DNA from: Streptomyces sp. KL109B
GTDB lineage: Bacteria; Actinomycetota; Actinomycetes; Streptomycetales; Streptomycetaceae
Direction of reading: 5' to 3'
DNA: 64,000 bases
Assembly: GCF_030766935.1 (NCBI RefSeq)
Contig: NZ_JASERL010000017.1
Coordinates: 124,001 to 188,000, forward strand
Shown here: positions 1-8,740 of the stretch, piece after piece
Numbering within the stretch: the first letter of the stretch is position 1
Layout: each line of letters begins with the position of its first letter
Translations under genes and position numbers: made by a program
Notes under the pieces: model-generated
Database searches by the model: none
What the model saw: only the letters and a program-made list of their open reading frames with translations
What the model was told of the DNA's origin: nothing

Positions 1-61
1 GCAGCGTGTCGATGGAGACGCCGGTGCGGTCGGCGGCCGCGGCCGGGGTGTGGCTGGTCAT
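1..61 (-). CDS. MerR family regulator, N-terminal fragment
   Basis: Only the first 20 codons lie in the window; the gene continues past base 1. The ATG at 61 is preceded by AGGAG at a 4-nt spacing. The visible residues, ending DRTGVSIDTL, match the first helix-turn-helix of MerR regulators, where the next residues are usually RYYE. It lies 22 nt downstream of the aldo/keto reductase on the same strand, so the two are probably co-transcribed. That reductase has a MerR-type promoter, which suggests the operon regulates itself. The family call rests on about 20 residues; the effector is unknown. Confidence 0.6.
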   Translation of the reverse strand, partial: MTSHTPAAAADRTGVSIDTL

Positions 62-83
62 GGAGCTCCTAGGAGGGGCGGTG

Positions 84-1037
84 TCAGCGCGCTTCGGTGA
101 TGCGTGCCAGGTGGTCGTCGTCGAGCCGCACGTGGCTCGCGGCGAGCGCCTGCTCGATGTGCTCCACGCGGCTCGCGCCGACCATGGGGTCGATGCCCTG
201 CCGCATCAGCCAAGCGAGGACGACCTGGTTCGGTGCGGCCGAGAGTTCGCGGGCGACCTCCCGCAGGACGGCGAGCACGCGGGTGGTGCCGGGGTGATCG
301 TAGGTCTCCGGCAGCGGTTTGTCCGCCCGTTCGTACGCACCCCAGATCAGCGAGCTGTACGACCACACGGACAGGCCCTCCGAGCGCGCGAGGTCCAAGT
401 CCTCGACGGTGAGCAGGCGGTGGGCGGACTCCGGGAGCGGGGCGAGGGGGCGCGGCTGGAGGAGCGAGTGGCGCAACTGCAGGGCCGTCCACGGCTCCAC
501 GCCCTGCTCGCGCGCGAGCGACCGGGCCCGTTCCACGCGCCAGGCGGCGTGGTTCGCCGCCCCGACCCGCAGGGCCATGCCCTTGGTGACGAGCTCGCCG
601 AAGGCGCCGACCGTCTCCTCCAGTGGCACGGTGCGGTCCTCGGCATGGGCCCAGAGCAGGTCCACGTGATCGACACCGAGGCGCTCCAGGCTCTCCTCCG
701 CGCCGGTGCGGACGGCGGGGGCGGACAGGCCCTCGGCGCTGTCCGGCCAGGAGTGCGGCACGAGCGGGTTCTGTCTGACCTTGGTCGCGATCCGTACCCT
801 GTCGCGCACGCCGGGGCGGGCCCGGAGCCACGCGCCGATGGTGCGCTCGCTCGCGCCGCCGGTTCCGCTGGGATCGGCCCAGAAGGAGTAGCAGTTGGCG
901 GTGTCGAGCCAGACGCCGCCGCCCGCGACGAAGGCGTCGAGGATCGCGAAGGCCCGGTCGGCGGTGACGCGGGTGCCGAAGTCCATGGTCCCGAGGACGA
1001 TTTCGGGGTGAGTGGTGTTCCTGTGCGTGGTGTTCAT
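84..1037 (-). CDS. aldo/keto reductase
   Basis: A 317-aa NAD(P)H-dependent oxidoreductase of the aldo/keto reductase family, a TIM-barrel fold reducing carbonyls. The tetrad is visible: Asp45 and Tyr50 in WLDTANCY, Lys86 in IATKVRQN, His131 in LLWAHAED. A late-barrel GASRVEHIEQ cofactor motif is present. I use the ATG at 1037 instead of the in-frame ATG at 1046, because 1046 lies in the predicted -10 hexamer and a transcript begun 7 nt downstream would start at 1037. A MerR-type gene follows on the same strand. Substrate unknown. Confidence 0.9.
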   Translation of the reverse strand: MNTTHRNTTHPEIVLGTMDFGTRVTADRAFAILDAFVAGGGVWLDTANCYSFWADPSGTGGASERTIGAWLRARPGVRDRVRIATKVRQNPLVPHSWPDSAEGLSAPAVRTGAEESLERLGVDHVDLLWAHAEDRTVPLEETVGAFGELVTKGMALRVGAANHAAWRVERARSLAREQGVEPWTALQLRHSLLQPRPLAPLPESAHRLLTVEDLDLARSEGLSVWSYSSLIWGAYERADKPLPETYDHPGTTRVLAVLREVARELSAAPNQVVLAWLMRQGIDPMVGASRVEHIEQALAASHVRLDDDHLARITEAR

Positions 1038-1044
1038 GCGCCCC

Positions 1045-1075
1045 ATGCTCGGATCTGGAGCGCGCTCCAGGTCAA
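1045..1075 (-). promoter_or_regulatory. MerR-type promoter with 16-bp palindromic operator
   Basis: Reading the minus strand there is a TTGACC -35 (1075-1070), a 19-bp spacer and a GAGCAT -10 (1050-1045). The spacer holds the perfect palindrome CTGGAGCGCGCTCCAG (1055-1070). A 19-bp spacer filled by an inverted repeat is the hallmark of MerR-activated promoters. The likely transcript start falls on the A of the ATG at 1037, giving a leaderless mRNA. Confidence 0.75.
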
Positions 1076-1115
1076 GGGCCGATGTCGCGGGCGGCCCCCG
1101 ACCCGGACCTTCGGT

Positions 1116-1994
1116 TCAGGAACGCAGCCCGAGCGCCGCCGTCGTGGCGTCGGCCATCGCCGACTCGCCCAGCGCGTTGGGGTGCACAGGGACGAAGTTC
1201 GTTCCGAACAGGGCCGGTTCGACCCAGCGGGTGCCGATCGGCTGGCAGGCGTCGTGGCCCTCGGAGGACTGGGAGAAGTCCACATACGTCGAGCCGGTCT
1301 CGTTCGCGGCACGCTGTACCGCGCTGTTGAGGTGGGCCTGGATGTCGCGCACGTACGGGACGTCGCCGGTCGCGAGCGGCATCTTCGCGAAGCAGCCCTT
1401 CTGCGCGGCCGACGGCATGATCCACGGGTAGCCGAGCACGGCGACCCGCGCGTTCGGCGCCTTGTCCTTCACCGCCCGAAGCGCGGTCTTCAGCGCCGGA
1501 TAGGTCTTGTTGTCGATGTCGTCGCTGAACTTGTCGCCGTTCAGGGACTGGCACGGGTGGCCCTGGCCTCCCGAGGCGATGCCCGCCGCGGCGCAGGACA
1601 GGATGGTGCTGATGAAGGTGTTGTTGTCGTTGCCGCCGATGGTGAGGGTCACCAGGTCGGTGTCCGGGCCGAGCGCGTCCAGCTGCGGCGGCACGCCCGG
1701 GTACTGGGCCCCGGCGAAGTCCTTCGTCTGCGCGCCGCCGCACGTCACGTCCTTGAGCGTGGCGCCGGTGCGCTCCGCGATGACGTGCGGATAGTTGGCG
1801 GTGGAGCGGGCGCACAGGGGGCTCGCCTTCGGGTCGAGCGGGAGCACGCCGGAAGCGGCGCTGTAGCTGTCGCCCAGGGCGACGTACGAGAGGGGTTCGG
1901 GGCTCGCGTGCGCCGGGGACGCGAGGGTGACGAGGGCGGCGCCGGTCGTGGCCGCGAGGGCGGTGAGTCTGACGCTGAACGCGCGTTTCGCCAT
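1116..1994 (-). CDS. secreted SGNH/GDSL hydrolase (lipase/esterase)
   Basis: A 292-aa exported esterase or lipase. A Sec signal peptide covers residues 1-30, with a positive start, a hydrophobic Ala/Leu core and a cut after AHA. The SGNH blocks are in order: GDSYS (Ser43), CGGAQT with Gly near 87, IGGND (Asn122), and a final His271 in VPVHPNALG. Six cysteines suggest the three disulfides seen in the Streptomyces secreted lipase group. AAGGAG stands 6 nt before the ATG. It is monocistronic, and its upstream region is shared with the divergent UvrA-like gene. Confidence 0.9.
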   Translation of the reverse strand: MAKRAFSVRLTALAATTGAALVTLASPAHASPEPLSYVALGDSYSAASGVLPLDPKASPLCARSTANYPHVIAERTGATLKDVTCGGAQTKDFAGAQYPGVPPQLDALGPDTDLVTLTIGGNDNNTFISTILSCAAAGIASGGQGHPCQSLNGDKFSDDIDNKTYPALKTALRAVKDKAPNARVAVLGYPWIMPSAAQKGCFAKMPLATGDVPYVRDIQAHLNSAVQRAANETGSTYVDFSQSSEGHDACQPIGTRWVEPALFGTNFVPVHPNALGESAMADATTAALGLRS

Positions 1995-2334
1995 CTGTTG
2001 CTCCTTAGAGACCTTCGAAACCGGGCCGGCTCAGGGCCAAGTGCCGTGTGGGGCAAGGGGGTTCAGCGCGCTGGTAGTTGAAGCTACCGACGGGTTTGAA
2101 TATCAGTCAATAGACGTGCACAAGGTCGTGACCAGGGGAGAGTCGCGAAGAGCCGGATTGTCAGTGGTGCTCGCTAGCCTCATGGGTGGATGGCTGGTCC
2201 GTAGGCAGGCGCCCCGGCGAGTACACCGATTGCGGTGGCGGGGGCCGTGTTTGCGGCGACAATCGAACACACCGATTCGAGACAGGCGACGCCGGCGATC
2301 CAGCCGGTGGCCGCGCACACCCGATGGAGACAAG
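1995..2334. promoter_or_regulatory. 340-bp divergent intergenic region
   Basis: No convincing gene was found here. It must contain the promoters of both the secreted hydrolase (minus strand) and the UvrA-like gene (plus strand). The most notable element is the inverted repeat TCGAA-N8-TTCGA at 2263-2280, 55 bp before the UvrA-like start. It resembles, but is not spaced like, an actinobacterial LexA box. Confidence 0.5.
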
Positions 2335-4728
<2,394 letters not shown>

Positions 4729-4742
4729 CCGGCGCCGCCGGT

Positions 4743-4760
4743 CGCCCCGGCTCCGGGGCG
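4743..4760 (+). terminator. hairpin downstream of the UvrA-like gene
   Basis: CGCCCCGG-CT-CCGGGGCG forms an 8-bp GC stem 14 nt after the UvrA-like stop. There is no T-run, as is usual in Streptomyces. It lies between convergent genes and could serve both. Confidence 0.55.
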
Positions 4761-4789
4761 GGAGGGCGAACGACCACGTCGCGGCGCGG

Positions 4790-5233
4790 TCAGCTCTCCT
4801 GCGAGGGGCCGGGGATCCGCGGCATCTGAGCGGTCTGGTCGGCCTGCGGAACCTGAGAGGCCCCCGGAACCTGCGGGCCCTGGTCGCCCTGCGGGCCCTG
4901 CGGACGCTGAGGTGCCTGGGGGCCCTGACCGGCCTGAGGTGCCTGGCCGGCCTGCGGAACCTGCGGGGTCTGCCCGGTCTGAGGCGCTTGCGGGGCCTGC
5001 GGGGCCTGCGGTATCTGCGGCGCCTGAGCGGCCTGCGGGAACTGGCCGGTGCCGGTCTGGGGGACCCGCTCGGCAGCAGCGCCCTGCGGTGCCTCCGCGT
5101 GCCCGAAGTCGAGCACACCCTCCGCGGTGCGCTCGGCCTCGTGCGCGGCCTCGCGTGCGTCGGCGAGCACATCACCGTGCTCGTCGACGAGTCGGTCGTA
5201 GATGGGCGCCGGGGCAGTAGACGGTGCGGGCAC
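4790..5233 (-). CDS. Pro/Gln-repeat hypothetical protein
   Basis: A 147-aa protein of unknown function. Residues 1-45 look structured, with IYDRLVDEHGDVLADAREAA and an amphipathic Ala/Glu helix. From about residue 60 to the end it is a run of PQ-x units (PQAPQ, PQVPQ, GPQGPQGDQGPQ), almost free of hydrophobic residues and certainly disordered. I chose the GTG at 5233 because AGGAG lies 8 nt upstream; the frame extends to a TTG at 5284 without a ribosome site. It faces the UvrA-like gene and diverges from the tautomerase. No signal peptide or membrane helix. Confidence 0.65.
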   Translation of the reverse strand: MPAPSTAPAPIYDRLVDEHGDVLADAREAAHEAERTAEGVLDFGHAEAPQGAAAERVPQTGTGQFPQAAQAPQIPQAPQAPQAPQTGQTPQVPQAGQAPQAGQGPQAPQRPQGPQGDQGPQVPGASQVPQADQTAQMPRIPGPSQES

Positions 5234-5430
5234 GGGAAGAGCTCCTGGTCGTCGAGGTCTTGATGTCACCCTGTGGGTGAACAAAAGGGGACCCTACGTC
5301 GACCAGATGACAGGGATACATCCGGGGTGGGGTTGAGGAGCGAAGGTTTGTAACTACTAGTATGTACGACAACGCTGTCGGGCCCGCCCACCCACGTTCG
5401 AGCCCGTCCACCCGCGAAGGAGTCCCGCTC

Positions 5431-5835
5431 GTGCCACTCGTCCGTATCGACGCCCTCAAGGCCGACGCCGAACGCCTGGACGCGCTGGGGTGCGCGGTCC
5501 ACGACGCCCTCGTCGAAACGCTCGGCTTCCCGACCGACGACCTGTTCCAGGTGCTCACCAGTCATGACGGCGAGCGCGGCACCATCCGTTACGACGACTA
5601 CCTCGGGGTGCGGCGCGACGACGACGTGGTGTTCGTCGGCATCACGCTGCGCGCCGGGCGCCCCGACGAGCGGAAGCGGGCGCTGTACCGGCGGATCGCC
5701 GAACTCGCGCACGCGTACGCGGGCACCGAACCGCGCAACGTACTCGTCACGCTCACCGAGAACGCGTCGATCGACTGGTCGTTCGGGGACGGTGTCGCGC
5801 AGTACGCGCCGGCCGGAGCGGACGGCCGGCGCTGA
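5431..5835 (+). CDS. tautomerase family protein
   Basis: A 134-aa member of the tautomerase superfamily, whose enzymes use an N-terminal proline as general base. The GTG at 5431 (GAAGGAG about 9 nt upstream) gives MPLVRIDALK, placing Pro directly after the removed Met; upstream starts at 5362 would bury it, so the chemistry decides the start. The length fits a fused-type tautomerase subunit, and the C-terminal part has VLVTLTENASIDWSFGDG as in this group. Substrate unknown; no neighbouring catabolic gene points to one. Confidence 0.85.
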   Translation: MPLVRIDALKADAERLDALGCAVHDALVETLGFPTDDLFQVLTSHDGERGTIRYDDYLGVRRDDDVVFVGITLRAGRPDERKRALYRRIAELAHAYAGTEPRNVLVTLTENASIDWSFGDGVAQYAPAGADGRR

Positions 5836-5842
5836 GCGCCCG

Positions 5843-5900
5843 CGTGGCGGTGGCGGTGGCTGTGGCCGTGGCCGGGGCTGTGGCCGGGGCTGCGGCCGCG
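5843..5900. repeat. degenerate GTGGCX hexamer tract
   Basis: Between the convergent tautomerase and SDR genes lies a run of hexamers (GTGGCG, GTGGCT, GTGGCC, GGGGCT), about nine to ten imperfect copies. No stable hairpin or gene was recognised in it. It may be slippage-prone sequence. Confidence 0.55.
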
Positions 5901-5914
5901 GCTGTCGGTGCCGC

Positions 5915-6727
5915 TCAGTACTGCTCGGACTGGCCGCCGTCGATCGGCACGACCGTGGCGTTGATGAAGGAGGCCTCGTCGGAGAGGAGGAAGGCCACCA
6001 GGTTCGCGACCTCCTCGGGGCGGCCGAAGCGCTTCATCGGGTTGACGCTGACGAACTGTCGGCCGGCCTCCTCCCAGTTCACCGGGTCGAGCTGCTTGAG
6101 GGAGCCCTCGACCATCGGCGTCATGATCGCTCCGGGCGCGATGGCCTTCACGGTGATGCCGTACTGGCCGTACTCCACGCCCGAGTTCCGGGTCAGGCCC
6201 ACGACGCCGTGCTTGGCGGCGGCGTAGCCGGACTGGTTGCCCACGCCGCGGATGCCGCCCACCGATGCCGTGTTCACGACCGTGCCCGCGCCCTGCTCGC
6301 GCATGACGGCGAGGACGTGCTTGAGGCCGAGGAAGACGCCTCGCAGGTTGATGTCGACGACGCGCTGGAACTCGTCGCTGCCGAACTCCTCGGTCAGGTT
6401 CTGCTTGCCCTCGATGCCCGCGTTGTTGAAGAAGGCGTCGATCCGGCCGTACGCCTGCCGGGTCTCGGTCACATAGCGCGCGACCTCCGCCTCGTCACTG
6501 ACGTCCGCCGTGATCGTCAGAACCTCCGTGCCCGGCGCCGCCTTCTCCACCTCGGCCGCGCTCGCGGCGAGCCCCTCGGCGTTCACGTCGACCAGCGCGA
6601 GCTTCGCGCCCTCGGCCGCGACGCGGACCGCCGCCGCCCGGCCCAGACCCGAGCCGCCACCCGTGATGAGGACGACCTTGCCGTTGAACCTGTCGAACCT
6701 GTCGAACCTGTCGAACCGGTCGTTCAT
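5915..6727 (-). CDS. short-chain dehydrogenase/reductase
   Basis: A 270-aa classical SDR oxidoreductase. TGGGSGLG (22-29) binds the nucleotide, NNAG is at 101-104, and the Ser155, Tyr168, Lys172 triad is intact; DVN after the second strand suggests NAD preference. It ends with the common IDGGQSEQY. The ATG at 6727 has AGGAGG 6 nt upstream. Unusually the N-terminus reads DRFDRFDRFDRFN, coded by a 9-bp tandem repeat. It diverges from a TetR gene across a palindromic operator and is the probable target. Substrate unknown. Confidence 0.9.
   Translation of the reverse strand: MNDRFDRFDRFDRFNGKVVLITGGGSGLGRAAAVRVAAEGAKLALVDVNAEGLAASAAEVEKAAPGTEVLTITADVSDEAEVARYVTETRQAYGRIDAFFNNAGIEGKQNLTEEFGSDEFQRVVDINLRGVFLGLKHVLAVMREQGAGTVVNTASVGGIRGVGNQSGYAAAKHGVVGLTRNSGVEYGQYGITVKAIAPGAIMTPMVEGSLKQLDPVNWEEAGRQFVSVNPMKRFGRPEEVANLVAFLLSDEASFINATVVPIDGGQSEQY
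6686..6721 (-). repeat. four 9-bp tandem repeats in the SDR N-terminus
   Basis: On the plus strand GAACCTGTC occurs at 6686, 6695 and 6704 and GAACCGGTC at 6713. They code for a repeated Asp-Arg-Phe in the first 14 residues of the SDR. All units keep frame. Confidence 0.9.
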
Positions 6728-6790
6728 TGCGGACCTCCTGATTGAGCTGTGTCGCGGTCCGCCGCCGCCCGACGGGCCTGTCACTATTCT

Positions 6791-6810
6791 TAGACGATAC
6801 GTACTGTCTA
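6791..6810. promoter_or_regulatory. 20-bp palindrome, likely TetR operator
   Basis: TAGACGATACGTACTGTCTA is symmetric at 16 of 20 positions, with TAGAC/GTCTA arms and a central TACGTA. It sits in the 122-bp gap between the divergent SDR and TetR genes. Control of both by the TetR protein is inferred. Confidence 0.7.
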
Positions 6811-6849
6811 GAAATTCCCGAATACCGGCCGAAGATCGGAGAGCGACAC

Positions 6850-7437
6850 ATGGACGAGTCGACGACTCCCCGCCCCCGGCGCGGCCGCCACCGGGACCCG
6901 CAGGCACACGCCGCCGTGCTGAGTGCGGCGCGGGAGCTGGTGGCCGAGCTCGGCTATCACAAGGTCACGATGGAGCGGATCGCCACGCGCGCCGGTGTCG
7001 CCAAGATGACCCTCTACCGCTGGTGGCCGAACAAGGCGGCCGTCGTCACCGAGGCCGTCGCCGGACAGCTGACGCCGGGCCCGCAGCCCGACACCGGCTC
7101 CGTGCGCGAGGACGCGCGGGCCTACCTCGCCGACCTCCTGCGCACCCTGACGCTGCTCGGCGATCCGAGTGTCGTGGCCGGGGCGCTCGTCGAACGCGGC
7201 GAGGCCGGGCGCGCGGAGCTGCGGGACCTGCTGGTCGCGTGGGGCGAACCGGGGATCGCGCTGCTGCGCCGCGGCGTCGATCGGGGCGAGCTGCCCGTCG
7301 GGCTGGACGCCGCGGCGGTGGTCGACAGCTGGCTGGGCTACGCGCTGTACCGGGTCGTCTTTCTGCAGAGCGAGCCGAGCGAGGCGGATGTGGCCGGTCT
7401 GTTGGCGGCGCTGCCGTACGAGGACGGAGCGCGCTGA
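6850..7437 (+). CDS. TetR/AcrR family regulator
   Basis: A 195-aa repressor. The N-terminal helix-turn-helix reads VTMERIATRAGVAKMTLYRWW, and the C-terminal part resembles the TetR_C_11/AcrR group (AWGEPGIALLRRGVDRGEL). The ATG at 6850 has GGAGAG 6 nt upstream. It diverges from the SDR gene and probably represses it and itself through the 20-bp palindrome at 6791. Ligand unknown. Confidence 0.9.
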   Translation: MDESTTPRPRRGRHRDPQAHAAVLSAARELVAELGYHKVTMERIATRAGVAKMTLYRWWPNKAAVVTEAVAGQLTPGPQPDTGSVREDARAYLADLLRTLTLLGDPSVVAGALVERGEAGRAELRDLLVAWGEPGIALLRRGVDRGELPVGLDAAAVVDSWLGYALYRVVFLQSEPSEADVAGLLAALPYEDGAR

Positions 7438-7498
7438 GTGCCCAACTAGCCTGCCGTATCGGCTTGTTGGTGTCGTCACGGCTGCGCACGCCGACGTA

Positions 7499-7536
7499 TT
7501 GACCGGAGGTATACACCCGGCGTATACCCCGAGGTA
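7499..7536 (+). promoter_or_regulatory. leaderless promoter with PadR-type operator
   Basis: TTGACC (7499-7504), an 18-bp spacer, then TATACC (7523-7528), then 7 nt, then the padR-like ATG at 7536. The perfect inverted repeat GGTATAC-N7-GTATACC (7508-7528) fills the spacer and the -10, and a third half-site GGTAT overlaps the start codon. This arrangement fits an autorepressed leaderless transcript. Confidence 0.75.
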
Positions 7537-8060
7537 TGACCGTTCCTCTGGCGCTTCTCGGGCTCCTCGAACGTGAGTCGAGCCACGGCTACGACCTCAA
7601 GCGGAACTACGACACCTACTTCGGCCGCGGCAAGCCGCTGCCCTACGGCCAGGTCTACTCGACGCTGCGCCGCCTCGCCCGGGACGGGAAGGTGGCGGTC
7701 GGGGAGTCCGAGCCGGGGGAGGGGCCCGACCGCAAGCGGTATGTGATCACCGACAGCGGGGTCACGGAAGTGGAGGCGTGGCTCACCGAGCCCGTCGCCC
7801 CCGAACAGCACCTGCAGACCGTGCTGTTCACCAAGGTCGTCCTGGCCCTGCTCCTGGAGCGGGACGCCCAGACGTACCTCGACACCCAGCGCGCCTCCCA
7901 CATGCGGCGGATGCGCGAGCTGACCGAGCTGCGCCGCACCGGGGGACTCGTCGACAGGATGCTGGCCGACCACGGCCTGTTCCACCTGGAGGCGGACCTG
8001 CGCTGGATCGACATGACCGTGGCGCGGCTCGGCGCGTTGGCCGCGGAGGTGAGGTCATGA
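7536..8060 (+). CDS. PadR family regulator
   Basis: A 174-aa winged-helix repressor. The PadR domain is at residues 1-85 (LALLGLLERESSHGYDLKRNYD, then YGQVYSTLRRLARDG, then RKRYVITDSG), followed by a helical Vir_C_2-type dimerisation domain. The only ribosome-site-like bases end 1 nt before the ATG, so translation is probably leaderless. It overlaps the ATPase gene by 4 nt (ATGA), so regulator and transporter form one operon, as is common for PadR-controlled drug exporters. Confidence 0.92.
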   Translation: MTVPLALLGLLERESSHGYDLKRNYDTYFGRGKPLPYGQVYSTLRRLARDGKVAVGESEPGEGPDRKRYVITDSGVTEVEAWLTEPVAPEQHLQTVLFTKVVLALLLERDAQTYLDTQRASHMRRMRELTELRRTGGLVDRMLADHGLFHLEADLRWIDMTVARLGALAAEVRS

Positions 8061-8740
8061 GTCTGGTCGAAGCGCGCGCCGTGGAACTCTCCTTCGGCAG
8101 CACACCCGCCTTACGTGGCGCCGAACTGACCGTCGCGCAGGGCGAGATCGTCGCCGTGACCGGGCCGAGCGGCTCCGGGAAGTCGACGTTGTTGCACTGC
8201 CTCGCCGGGATCCTGGTCCCCGACGGCGGCGAGATCCACTACGACGGGCGGCGCGTCGACACCCTCCGGGAGGCCGAGCGCAGCGCGCTGCGCCGCGACC
8301 ACTTCGGCTTCGTCTTCCAGTTCGGCCAGCTCGTACCGGAGCTGACGGCCGTCGAGAACGTGGCCCTGCCGCTGCTCCTCGCGCGCGGCCGTCGTGCCTC
8401 CGCGCTGAGCGAGGCCCGCGGCTGGTTCGAGCGGCTCGGCCTCGCGGGTCTTGAGGGGCGCAGGTCGGGGGAGTTGTCGGGAGGGCAGGCGCAACGGGTC
8501 GCGCTGGCACGGGCGTTGGTGGCGCGGCCGCGCGTGCTGTTCGCCGACGAGCCCACCGGGTCCCTCGACTCGCTCACCGGGGAACAGGTGATGGACCTGC
8601 TGGTCGGCTCCGTCCGCGAGCAGGGCACCACCGTCGTCCTCGTCACCCACGAACCGCGCGTCGCCGCCTACGCCGACCGGGAGGTCATCGTCCGCGACGG
8701 CAGGGTGACACCACTCTCCGTCGAACGGGCCGCCTCGTGA
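8057..8740 (+). CDS. ABC transporter ATP-binding protein (MacB/LolD type)
   Basis: A 227-aa ATPase. Walker A GPSGSGKST, Q-loop FQFGQLVPELTAVENV, signature LSGGQAQRVALARAL, Walker B VLFADEPTGSLD and H-loop LVTHEP are all intact. The DEPTGSLDS form is typical of ATPases paired with FtsX-type permeases. It starts inside the padR-like stop codon and ends in a GTGA overlap with the permease gene. The pair probably exports a peptide, lipid or drug, or signals across the membrane by mechanotransmission. Confidence 0.93.
   Translation: MSLVEARAVELSFGSTPALRGAELTVAQGEIVAVTGPSGSGKSTLLHCLAGILVPDGGEIHYDGRRVDTLREAERSALRRDHFGFVFQFGQLVPELTAVENVALPLLLARGRRASALSEARGWFERLGLAGLEGRRSGELSGGQAQRVALARALVARPRVLFADEPTGSLDSLTGEQVMDLLVGSVREQGTTVVLVTHEPRVAAYADREVIVRDGRVTPLSVERAAS

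Noticed and set aside
6..2081. 691-codon frame on the plus strand
   Set aside because: It runs antisense to the reductase and secreted hydrolase, which have full motifs; it is a high-GC artefact. The same applies to the long antisense frames at 14433-16394, 16562-18139, 36203-38254 and 41139-42839.
2263..2280. LexA/SOS box before the UvrA-like gene
   Set aside because: The arms TCGAA and TTCGA are 8 bp apart; the actinobacterial box needs 6 (GAAC-N4-GTTC). Kept only as an inverted repeat.
8239..8646. Antisense frames inside the ABC ATPase and permease genes
   Set aside because: No motifs, and the sense strand encodes complete conserved proteins.
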